Shown: piece by piece, positions 1 through 6,085 of the stretch
Position numbering within the stretch: position 1 is the first letter of the stretch
How the letters are laid out: each line of letters starts with the position of its first letter
From: Lentisphaeria bacterium
Lineage (GTDB): Bacteria > Verrucomicrobiota > Lentisphaeria > Oligosphaerales > Oligosphaeraceae
NCBI GenBank assembly: GCA_016302725.1
Contig: JAEDNB010000118.1
Span: 1 to 6,593, forward strand
DNA: 6,593 nt
Direction of reading: 5' to 3'
Program-made: the position numbers and the translations under genes
Notes under the pieces: model-generated
The model's database searches: none
What the model saw: only the letters and a program-made list of their open reading frames with translations
Told to the model about the DNA's origin: nothing

Positions 1-373
1 CTGGTGCATGAACTGGTGGGAGGACCACCTGGTAAACGCCGATCCCCCGGAAACCGGCGCGGGCCAGGGGGACGGATGGCTTCTCTTCCCCGATCCCGTC
101 CGAGGATTCCTGCCCACCATCCGCAGTGAAATCCTCCGGGAAGGAATGCAGGACTACCGTTATTTGGACTACCTGAACGAACTCTTCCAGGAGGCGGAGG
201 CCAAGGGGCGGCCCCTGCCTGATTCCCTGCGTCAGGAAATCCAGGACATTCTGGCGGTGAACTGGATCCAGGCCGTGAACCGCTTCCCCCGTTCTCCCCG
301 GGAAATTCATCGCCAGCGCGACCGGATCCTCCAGGCCCTCCAGGCCCTCCGCGCCCTCGTGCCCCAAGGGTGA
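1..373 (+). CDS. DUF4091-domain protein, C-terminal end (5'-truncated by the window edge)
   Basis: This is the last ~123 codons of a larger gene. The frame is open to the left edge (Trp-Cys precede the first Met), so the ATG at 8 is probably internal. The segment GDGWLLFPDP, followed by an IRSEILREGMQDYRYLDYL stretch (roughly residues 21-55 counted from that Met), matches the conserved end of DUF4091 proteins: a GDG-x-L-x-YP turn, then an S/T-IR-x-E-x-LR-x-G-x-x-DY-x-YL helix. DUF4091 proteins are glycoside-hydrolase-like, mostly uncharacterised, and common in gut Lentisphaerota, Verrucomicrobiota and Firmicutes. The remainder is a charged helical tail (RQRDRILQALQALRAL) ending in PQG and TGA at 371-373. 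A GH5-like hydrolase and a symporter follow on the same strand, which suggests a shared role in glycan use. The substrate is unknown. Family assignment rests on pattern recognition of one conserved segment. Confidence 0.72.
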   Translation, partial: WCMNWWEDHLVNADPPETGAGQGDGWLLFPDPVRGFLPTIRSEILREGMQDYRYLDYLNELFQEAEAKGRPLPDSLRQEIQDILAVNWIQAVNRFPRSPREIHRQRDRILQALQALRALVPQG

Positions 374-406
374 GCCCCGCTCCCCTCCGGCACACCAAAT
401 CCCCCT

Positions 407-435
407 GGGCTTTCCGGATCCCCTCCGGAAAGCCC
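407..435 (+). terminator. Perfect 12-bp stem-loop after the DUF4091 gene, probable terminator
   Basis: GGGCTTTCCGGA (407-418) and TCCGGAAAGCCC (424-435) are perfect reverse complements around a 5-nt TCCCC loop. The hairpin starts 33 nt after the TGA at 373. It is followed by a pyrimidine stretch (CTTCCTCCTT, then C-rich, with a T6 run at 454-459) rather than an immediate clean U-tract, so intrinsic termination is plausible but not textbook. It could instead protect the 3' end of the upstream mRNA or act as a processing or attenuation signal ahead of the hydrolase at 476. The stem is certain; its role is inferred. Confidence 0.6.
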
Positions 436-475
436 CTTCCTCCTTCCCCCCCCTTTTTTCCCCCTCCCCGCTTCC

Positions 476-2392
476 ATGTCTCTGTTTGATTCTGGCAATT
501 TCTCCGTCGGTTGCAACTACTGGGCCAGCCATGCCGGCACCGCCATGTGGAGGGATTGGCGCCCCCAGGTGGTGGAACGGGACTTCACCCTCCTGGAATC
601 CCTGAAGCTGGACGTGGTCCGGGTCTTCCCCCTCTGGACGGAATTCCAACCCCTCCAACTCTTCTCCATCGGCAACAACACTCCCTATCAACTGCGGTGG
701 AAGGACGGCGGCCCCATCCCCCATGAGGCGGATGGCTCCCAGAGCGGCGTGGATCCGGAGATGCTGGAACGCTTCCGCTTCCTCTGCGACTGCGCCCAAC
801 GCCACCATCTGAACCTGGGAGTGGGGCTGATCACTGGCTGGATGTCCGGACGCCTTTTCACCCCTCCCGCCTTTGCCCAGGGGAAACTCCTCACCGACCC
901 CATGGTGCTTCAGTGGCAACTACGCTTCGTCCACCGCTTCGTCCGGGAGTTCCGGGACCATCCCGCCATCGCCTTCTGGGGAGTGGGCAATGAATGCAAC
1001 AATCTGGAAAAGACCAACCGGCACCAGGGCGCCCTCTGGTGCCGCCTCATCGCCGACGCCATCCGCGCCGAGGATCCCGGCCATCCCCTGGTGGCCGGCA
1101 TGCATGGCCTCACCCCCCAACCAGTCTCCTCCGCCCAGGAAGACGGAAACTGGAGCATCCAGGACATGGGGGAGATCTTCGATGTCCTCACCGTCCATCC
1201 CTATCCCCTCTTCTCCCGGTTCACCTCCCGGGATTCCCTGACCTCCTTCAAGGGCCCCTTCCACGGCGCCGCCGAGGCCCACTTCTACGAGGACCTGGGG
1301 TTGCGCCCCTGCGTGGCCGAGGAAATCGGCACCTTGGCCCCCAACGTGGCCAACGAGAAGACCGCCGCCCAATACATCCGGAACACCCTCTGGAACCTCT
1401 GGGCCCACGACAATCTGGGGCTGTGGTGGTGGTGCGCCTTCGACCAGGACGCCCTCGCCGCCCCCCCCTATGAATGGTGCGCCGTGGAACGCCTCCTGGG
1501 ACTCTTCCGCAACGACGGATCCCCCAAGCCCGTGGCCCAGGAAATCGCCCGCTTCCGGGCCATGCTGGACGCCCTCCCCTTCTCCCGCCTGCCCGCCTTC
1601 CAACGGGAGGCCGTCTGCCTGCTGAACCAGGACCACGACGCCTGGGAAATGGCCTACGGCGCCTGGTTGCTGGCCAAGCAGGCCGGCTTCGACCTCCAAT
1701 TCCAATTCGTGGACGAGCCTCTCCGCCCCGCGAGATTTTATCTGCTCCCCGGCGTCTCCGGCCTGAACAACATTCCCCGCCCCCGCCTCCAGGAACTCTG
1801 GGAACAGGTCCGGGAGAAGGGCGCCCAACTTCTCTACACCTTCGATGGCGCCGCCATCGCCCCCTTCGACACCATCTTCGGCCTCACCAGCCGGGGACTG
1901 GAGGAGTTCGACGGGGAATGCCGGGTCTCCCTCCCCGGGGAGGCGGCGCCCCTCCCCTTCCTCAGCCATGCCCGCATGCTCCTGGAAAGCGCCGGCGCCC
2001 AGGTGCTCCTCCGGGAAGAGGACGGAAATCCCTTCTTCACCTGCCACGCCTACGGAAAGGGCAAGGTGTGGTTCCTGGCCGCCTCCCCGGAACACCAGAT
2101 CGCCCAGACCCACGGAGCCTGGAAACTCCCCTATTACCAACTCTACGCCCAGGCCGCCCAGGACATCCTGGCCAAACGCCCTCTCCGCAGCGGCGATCCG
2201 GAAATCGCCACCACCATCCATCCTGTTCCCGGAGAGGAAGGGCACGCCTATGCGATCCTGGTGAACCATGGGGAGGCTCCGAAAAAGGCCTCTCTCATCC
2301 TGGGCGGGGGATGGAAGATCCATACCCGACTCCACGGTGACGAGCAAAACATCCCCCCCCACGGCGGCGTCCTGCTGGAGCTGACCCGCTAA
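476..2392 (+). CDS. GH5-like (clan GH-A) glycoside hydrolase with C-terminal flavodoxin-like domain
   Basis: This is a 638-residue retaining glycoside hydrolase by motif. An N-terminal TIM barrel (about 10-365) carries FWGVGNECNN with N172-E173, the expected acid/base, and VAEEIG with E283 as probable nucleophile. H241-P242-Y243 and a late WWWCAFDQ strand also fit a clan GH-A active site. A Rossmann/flavodoxin-like region follows (about 377-575, with REAVCLLNQD, YLLPGVSG near 422-430 and a GKGKVWFLAASPE strand), like the accessory domain of GH42-type beta-galactosidases. The last ~50 residues look like a small beta domain. No signal peptide or membrane segment is visible, so it should be cytoplasmic and act on imported glycoside. 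The ATG at 476 is the first usable start in frame after the stop at 371-373. No Shine-Dalgarno sequence precedes it, only a C/T-rich tract. The symporter lies 118 nt downstream. Mannoside, glucoside or galactoside activity cannot be distinguished, and an unclassified family is possible. Confidence 0.8.
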   Translation: MSLFDSGNFSVGCNYWASHAGTAMWRDWRPQVVERDFTLLESLKLDVVRVFPLWTEFQPLQLFSIGNNTPYQLRWKDGGPIPHEADGSQSGVDPEMLERFRFLCDCAQRHHLNLGVGLITGWMSGRLFTPPAFAQGKLLTDPMVLQWQLRFVHRFVREFRDHPAIAFWGVGNECNNLEKTNRHQGALWCRLIADAIRAEDPGHPLVAGMHGLTPQPVSSAQEDGNWSIQDMGEIFDVLTVHPYPLFSRFTSRDSLTSFKGPFHGAAEAHFYEDLGLRPCVAEEIGTLAPNVANEKTAAQYIRNTLWNLWAHDNLGLWWWCAFDQDALAAPPYEWCAVERLLGLFRNDGSPKPVAQEIARFRAMLDALPFSRLPAFQREAVCLLNQDHDAWEMAYGAWLLAKQAGFDLQFQFVDEPLRPARFYLLPGVSGLNNIPRPRLQELWEQVREKGAQLLYTFDGAAIAPFDTIFGLTSRGLEEFDGECRVSLPGEAAPLPFLSHARMLLESAGAQVLLREEDGNPFFTCHAYGKGKVWFLAASPEHQIAQTHGAWKLPYYQLYAQAAQDILAKRPLRSGDPEIATTIHPVPGEEGHAYAILVNHGEAPKKASLILGGGWKIHTRLHGDEQNIPPHGGVLLELTR

Positions 2393-2411
2393 CCTCCCTC
2401 GAGACTCTCCC

Positions 2412-2449
2412 CCTCCACGCGGATTCGCCCCGCCCTATGACCATTCTTG
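2412..2449 (+). repeat. 38-bp direct repeat, copy 1 (decoy copy of the symporter start region)
   Basis: This copy runs from CCTCCACGC through ATGACCATTCTTG. It matches copy 2 at 2487-2523 except for one G/T substitution and one C missing from copy 2. It lies 19 nt after the hydrolase stop and includes an ATG (2437-2439) with the same next three codons as the symporter. Sequences on either side of the two copies differ, so the match has sharp limits. The likely origin is a short segmental duplication of the symporter's 5' end. Alternatively the pair could be a repeated binding site. Confidence 0.85.
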
Positions 2450-2514
2450 GGCGTGACCTTGACGCCCTGCCGTCTTTTTTTTACAACCTCCACGCTGATT
2501 CGCCCGCCCTATGA
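2437..2514 (+). CDS. Possible 25-codon leader peptide / upstream ORF overlapping the symporter start
   Basis: The ATG in repeat copy 1 opens a 25-residue frame beginning MTILGRDLDALPSFF. It ends in TGA at 2512-2514, so stop and symporter start share ATGA (2511-2514). The first four residues equal those of the symporter because of the duplication, but the frames differ (offset 74 nt). If translated, a ribosome finishing here could re-initiate on the symporter, which has no Shine-Dalgarno sequence of its own. No ribosome binding site precedes this ATG either. The peptide is Leu- and Asp-rich without a run of one regulatory amino acid. It may be an accidental by-product of the duplication. It would not be on transcripts from the promoter at 2459-2487, only on read-through from the hydrolase gene. 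Confidence 0.3.
   Translation: MTILGRDLDALPSFFYNLHADSPAL
2449..2482 (+). terminator. Weak hairpin plus T8 tract after the hydrolase gene (terminator or attenuator candidate)
   Basis: GGGCGT (2449-2454) and ACGCCC (2462-2467) form a 6-bp stem with a 7-nt loop. A second, mutually exclusive 4-bp stem GACG/CGTC (2461-2464 with 2471-2474) directly abuts a run of eight T (2475-2482). The first stem is stronger but sits 7 nt from the T-run; the second is adjacent but short. This could terminate hydrolase transcription or act as an attenuator. The T8 also coincides with the spacer of a promoter candidate, so the roles compete. Confidence 0.35.
2459..2487 (+). promoter_or_regulatory. Sigma70-like promoter candidate for the symporter gene
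   Basis: TTGACG (2459-2464, 5/6 to the -35 consensus) and TACAAC (2482-2487, 4/6 to the -10) are separated by exactly 17 nt. The predicted start site is near 2494, giving a 5' leader of only about 17 nt before the ATG at 2511 and no Shine-Dalgarno sequence. The T8 tract lies in the spacer. It is one of few non-GC-rich spots here, which supports it, but short motifs arise by chance. Confidence 0.4.
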
Positions 2515-2523
2515 CCATTCTTG
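2487..2523 (+). repeat. 38-bp direct repeat, copy 2 (spans the real symporter start)
   Basis: This 37-bp copy of the element at 2412-2449 starts 75 nt downstream of copy 1. It covers the last 24 nt before the symporter ATG and the first 13 nt of the gene. Its CGCTGATTCGCCCGCCCT differs from copy 1 by one substitution and one lost C. Confidence 0.85.
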
Positions 2524-4526
2524 ACTGGGGAATGCTGGTCATCCCCCTCCTTTTCCTGGCCACCTCCATCTTCTACACCAAGCGCCACATGCGCTCCGTC
2601 ACCGACTTCCTGGCGGCGGGACGCACCGCCCGCCGCTATCTACTGACCTCCGCCAACGGCCTGGCGGGCTACGGGCTCATCACCCTGGTGGCGGGCACCC
2701 AGGTCTTCTATCATGCGGGCTGGGCGGTCTCCTGGTGGAACAACGCCGCCACCTTCGTCCTGGCGGTCCTCTGCATCTCCGGCTACGTCACCTATCGTTT
2801 CCGGGAGACCCGGGCCCTCACCATGGGACAGTATTTCGAGATGCGGTTCAGCCGCCGGTACCGCATCTTCATGGGCCTCATCTGCTGGCTCTCCGGCGTC
2901 ATCAACTATGGCATCTTCCCCGCCGTGGCCGCCAATTTCTTCATCTCCTTCCTGCGGCTTCCCTCCACCCTCTGCGGCATCGGCACCTTCCCCCTGCTCA
3001 TGTGCCTCTTCCTGGGAGGCGCCCTCCTCATCGCCGCCACCGGTGGGCAAATCCAGAACATCGTCTCCGACACCATCCAGTCCATCTTCTGCTACGGCAT
3101 GAGCATCGCCGTGGCCATCACCATCCTCGTCCTGCTGGACAAGTCCGCCTTCCATGAGGTCCTCACCAGCCAGCCCCCGGGGGAGAGCTACATCAATCCC
3201 TTCGACACCGCGGGGGTCAAAGACCTGAACTTCTGGTGGATCATGATCAACATCTACGGATGCGTCTCGGGCTACGGCGCATGGCAGGGAAACCAGGGCT
3301 ACGCCGTCTCCGCCCTCACCCCCCACGAGGCCAAGATGGGCGGCATCCTCTCCACCTGGCGCATGATTTCCGTGGCCTTCTTCGCCCTCATGCTTTCCCT
3401 GGGAGGCCTCACCGTGGCCAAGGCGACCGCCTTCGCGGAAATCTCCCGGGAGGCCTCCGCCTACCTCTCCGCCAATTTCATCCCCGCCACGGCCGACCAG
3501 ATGACCCTCACCACCTGCCTGGCCGCCATCCTCCCCGTGGGCATCAAGGGAATGCTGGTAGCCGTCATGTTCTTCCTCATGCTCTCCACGGACACCAGCT
3601 ACCTCCACTCCTGGGGCTCCATCCTGGTCCAGGACGTCATCATCCCAACCTACGGAAAGCGCCTCCCCCAGCGCACCCACCTCTGGCTCATCCGCCTCTC
3701 CATGGTGCTGGTGGCCGTCTTCGCCCTCTGCTTCAGCCTCTTCTACCGCCAAAGCGAATACATCCAACTCTTCCAGATGCTCACCGGATGCATCTTCGCC
3801 GCAGGCGCGGGCTGCGCCATCCTGGGAGGGCTCTACTGGAGACGGGGCACCACCCAGGGGGTCTGGGCCGCCTCCCTCCTGGGCGTCTGCATCTCCCTCT
3901 TCAATGTCGTCCTCCTGGACGCCCGGGGCTGGCACACTGTCCGGGAATTCCTCCTGGGCTTCTTCCCCGAAAACCAGACCCTCCTGGAGGCCGTGGAACG
4001 CTGCCCCGTCAACGCCGCCATCCTCAGCTTCTGCACCACACTGCTGGCCCAGGCCACCTTCATCATCGTCTCCCTCTGCACCAGCAAAACCCCCTACAAC
4101 CTGGAAAAACTCCTCCACCGGGGTGCCTACGCCGACCAGGAAACCCTGGCCAGGCAGGCCGCAGAATCCCAGGAACACGCCATCCCCTGGTATGTCCGCT
4201 TCTTCCTGGGATTCGACAAGGAATTCACCCTCTCCGACAAAATCGTCGCCCTCTCCGTCTCCCTCTGGACCTACGGCTGGGCCGCCGCCTTCCTCCTCAT
4301 CACCCTTTGGAATGTCCTCGCCTACTTCCTCCCCGGCATCTCCCAGTGGTCCCCGGAATGGTGGTTCAACTACTTCTGGTTCTTCCTCCTGGCCAATCTG
4401 GTCCTGGCCCCCGTCACCGCGCTCTGGATGGCCTGGGGAAGCCTCAAGGACATCTTCTTCATGTTCAAGCTCCTCAAGGTCAGAAAGGTCGACGAGTCCG
4501 ACGACGGCATGGTGGAAAAGCCCTAG
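2511..4526 (+). CDS. Sodium:solute symporter (SSS family)
   Basis: This 671-residue polytopic membrane protein of the SSS (SGLT/PutP) family couples Na+ entry to uptake of a sugar or other small solute across the inner membrane. A first helix at about 4-22 is followed by VTDFLAAGRTARR, the family's loop before the second helix. About 13 helices lie in the first 520 residues. G347-x-x-VAVMFFLML-STDTS (359-363) matches the SSS helix that supplies Ser/Thr ligands to the Na2 site. A hydrophilic stretch (about 518-578) and two further helices (about 580-603 and 618-640) make it longer than minimal ~500-residue members, as is common in PVC-group homologues. The C-terminus is charged and probably cytoplasmic. 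The ATG at 2511 lies inside a repeat, has no Shine-Dalgarno sequence, and overlaps a 25-codon upstream ORF as ATGA. The neighbouring hydrolase suggests a carbohydrate substrate, but the sequence does not identify it. Confidence 0.88.
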   Translation: MTILDWGMLVIPLLFLATSIFYTKRHMRSVTDFLAAGRTARRYLLTSANGLAGYGLITLVAGTQVFYHAGWAVSWWNNAATFVLAVLCISGYVTYRFRETRALTMGQYFEMRFSRRYRIFMGLICWLSGVINYGIFPAVAANFFISFLRLPSTLCGIGTFPLLMCLFLGGALLIAATGGQIQNIVSDTIQSIFCYGMSIAVAITILVLLDKSAFHEVLTSQPPGESYINPFDTAGVKDLNFWWIMINIYGCVSGYGAWQGNQGYAVSALTPHEAKMGGILSTWRMISVAFFALMLSLGGLTVAKATAFAEISREASAYLSANFIPATADQMTLTTCLAAILPVGIKGMLVAVMFFLMLSTDTSYLHSWGSILVQDVIIPTYGKRLPQRTHLWLIRLSMVLVAVFALCFSLFYRQSEYIQLFQMLTGCIFAAGAGCAILGGLYWRRGTTQGVWAASLLGVCISLFNVVLLDARGWHTVREFLLGFFPENQTLLEAVERCPVNAAILSFCTTLLAQATFIIVSLCTSKTPYNLEKLLHRGAYADQETLARQAAESQEHAIPWYVRFFLGFDKEFTLSDKIVALSVSLWTYGWAAAFLLITLWNVLAYFLPGISQWSPEWWFNYFWFFLLANLVLAPVTALWMAWGSLKDIFFMFKLLKVRKVDESDDGMVEKP

Positions 4527-4569
4527 CCCGCGCCCTCCCCATCCATCTGTAAAAAATTCGCCTGTTTTT

Positions 4570-4599
4570 TTGAGAAAATTCCCCAAAGGATGGTATCTT
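4570..4599 (+). promoter_or_regulatory. Sigma70-like promoter for the Y-family polymerase, implying a leaderless mRNA
   Basis: TTGAGA (4570-4575, 5/6 to -35) and TATCTT (4594-4599, 4/6 to -10) are 18 nt apart, directly after a T7 run. The predicted start site, about 7 nt after the -10, falls at 4606, next to the ATG at 4607. The mRNA would therefore be leaderless, consistent with the absence of a usable Shine-Dalgarno sequence; AAAGGA at 4585-4590 is 16 nt from the ATG, too far. An imperfect inverted repeat, AAAGGAT-GGT-ATCTTT (4585-4600), overlaps the -10 and could be an operator. I recognise no standard LexA box. Confidence 0.5.
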
Positions 4600-4606
4600 T
4601 CTTCCC

Positions 4607-6085
4607 ATGTCGGGAAGAGTGTACATCGCCATTGACCTGAAGTCCTTCTACGCCTCGGTGGAGTGCGCCGACCGGGGCCTGGACCCCCTGGACACCAACC
4701 TGGTGGTGGCGGACCCCAGCCGGACGGAGAAGACCATCTGCCTGGCGGTCTCCCCCTCCCTGAAGCACTGGGGGATTCCGGGGCGCCCGCGCCTCTTTCA
4801 GGTCCAGGAACTGGTGGCCCAGGCGAATGCGGAGCGGCGGCGCCGGGCGCCGGGGGGCCGTTTCCAGAGGCGGGAAGTGCGGGAGAGCCTCCTTCGCCAG
4901 GATCCCTCCCTGGAAATGGACTACCTGGTGGCCCCGCCCCGCATGGGACGCTACATGGAGGTCAGTTCCCAGGTCTATGAAATCTACCTCCACTCCGTCT
5001 CCCCGGAACATATCCACGTCTACTCCATCGACGAGGTCTTCATCGACGCCACTCCCTATCTGTCCCTCTACGGTCTCTCTCCCCGGGAACTGGCTCAAAA
5101 AATGATCCGCCGGGTCCTCCGGGAGACGGGGGTGACCGCCACCGCCGGCATCGGGGAAAATCTCTTTCTGGCCAAGGTGGCCATGGATGTGGTGGCCAAG
5201 CGCATCCCCCCGGACGCCAACGGGGTCCGCATCGCGGAGATGGACCGGATGGCCTACCGGCGCCTGCTGTGGGCCCACCGCCCCCTGACGGATTTCTGGC
5301 GGGTGGGGCCCGGATATGCGGAGAAACTCCAGCGCCACGGGATGTTCACCATGGGGGACGTGGCCCGGATGTCCCTGGAGAACGAAGACCTCCTCTTCCG
5401 CCTCTTCGGGGTGAATGCGGAACTGCTCATCGACCACGCCTGGGGCGAGGAGCCCTGCACCCTGGCGGCCATCCAGGCCTACCGCCCCTCCGGCCACAGC
5501 CTGGGCAGCGGCCAGGTCCTCCAGGAACCCTACGACTTTGCCCATGCCCGGCTGGTGGCCCGGGAGATGGGGGACCAGCTCGCCCTCAACCTGGTGGAAA
5601 AGCACCTGGTGACAGACCGGCTGGAACTCTATGTGGGATACGATGTGGCCTCCCTGAAGAAGGAGGCGCCCCCCTACGCCGGAACCCTGCGGACGGACCA
5701 CTACGGCAGGACCGTCCCCGAAGGGACCCACGGCGAAATCCGCTTCCCCCGCATGCTCTCCTCCTCCTGCATCCTCGCCCAGGCCGCCGCGGACCTCTTC
5801 GGGAAAATCGCCAATCCCAATCTCCTGGTGCGCCGCCTCCAGGTGGTGGCCGGCAGGGTCGTGCGGGAAGACCAGGCGGCCACCTCCCCCAGGCAACAGG
5901 AACTCTTCCCCGACCCCCGGGAAGAACAACTCGCCCAGGAACTGGACCGGGAGCGCAGAAGACAGCAGGCCGTCCTCCAAATCCGACAGAAAATGGGCAA
6001 GAACGCCATCCTCAAGGGAATGAACCTGGAGGAGGGCGCCACCGCCAGGGAACGAAACCGACAGGTGGGAGGACACCGGATATGA
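4607..6085 (+). CDS. Y-family translesion DNA polymerase (UmuC/UvrX type)
   Basis: This 492-residue error-prone polymerase bypasses damaged template bases. The N-terminal YIAIDLKSFYASVE supplies metal ligand D10 and steric-gate-position Y15. YSIDEVFID supplies D142 and E143. These lie ~40 residues later than in DinB because of an Arg-rich insertion at about 72-112, which I recognise as typical of the gut-anaerobe/Firmicutes branch. The thumb has a helix-hairpin-helix-like WRVGPG (231-236). The little finger begins near SLGSGQ (298-303). QQELF (430-434) fits the beta-clamp-binding QxxLF motif. A basic helical tail, ending NAILKGMNLEEGATARERN then QVGGHRI, also matches that branch. The start at 4607 gives the family's usual N-terminus (M-S-x-x-VYIAIDLKSFY). 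It is longer than E. coli UmuC (422) or DinB (351). It shares an ATGA overlap with a YolD-like gene. SOS control is expected from the family but not shown by a recognised box. Confidence 0.93.
   Translation: MSGRVYIAIDLKSFYASVECADRGLDPLDTNLVVADPSRTEKTICLAVSPSLKHWGIPGRPRLFQVQELVAQANAERRRRAPGGRFQRREVRESLLRQDPSLEMDYLVAPPRMGRYMEVSSQVYEIYLHSVSPEHIHVYSIDEVFIDATPYLSLYGLSPRELAQKMIRRVLRETGVTATAGIGENLFLAKVAMDVVAKRIPPDANGVRIAEMDRMAYRRLLWAHRPLTDFWRVGPGYAEKLQRHGMFTMGDVARMSLENEDLLFRLFGVNAELLIDHAWGEEPCTLAAIQAYRPSGHSLGSGQVLQEPYDFAHARLVAREMGDQLALNLVEKHLVTDRLELYVGYDVASLKKEAPPYAGTLRTDHYGRTVPEGTHGEIRFPRMLSSSCILAQAAADLFGKIANPNLLVRRLQVVAGRVVREDQAATSPRQQELFPDPREEQLAQELDRERRRQQAVLQIRQKMGKNAILKGMNLEEGATARERNRQVGGHRI
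6067..6073 (+). promoter_or_regulatory. Strong Shine-Dalgarno site for the YolD-like gene
   Basis: GGGAGGA lies 8 nt before the ATG at 6082, inside the last codons of the polymerase gene. It fixes the start of the small gene and is the only good Shine-Dalgarno sequence at any start in the window. Confidence 0.8.

Noticed and set aside
8..10. ATG at 8 as the true start of the first gene
   Set aside because: The frame is open to the window edge, and the DUF4091 segment seen is the family's C-terminal part, so the protein must begin further left.
371..478. DUF4091 gene and hydrolase as one gene interrupted by a single in-frame stop
   Set aside because: The two are in the same frame with only the TGA at 371-373 between them, but the linker translates to Pro-rich low complexity and contains a strong hairpin, and both proteins have natural ends.
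2437..2523. Upstream ORF as a frameshifted N-terminal extension of the symporter
   Set aside because: The 2511 start already gives a normal SSS N-terminus with the first helix at residues 4-22, and the upstream peptide is not hydrophobic or family-like.
4551..4571. A6 ... T7 inverted repeat as terminator of the symporter gene
   Set aside because: The stem would be A-U pairs only with an 8-nt loop, too weak. The T-run more likely belongs to the promoter region of the next gene.
4527..4606. Canonical LexA/SOS box upstream of the polymerase
   Set aside because: CTGT at 4562-4565 has no matching ACAG at the right distance, and no GAAC-N4-GTTC or TGTTC-N4-GAACA pattern is present.
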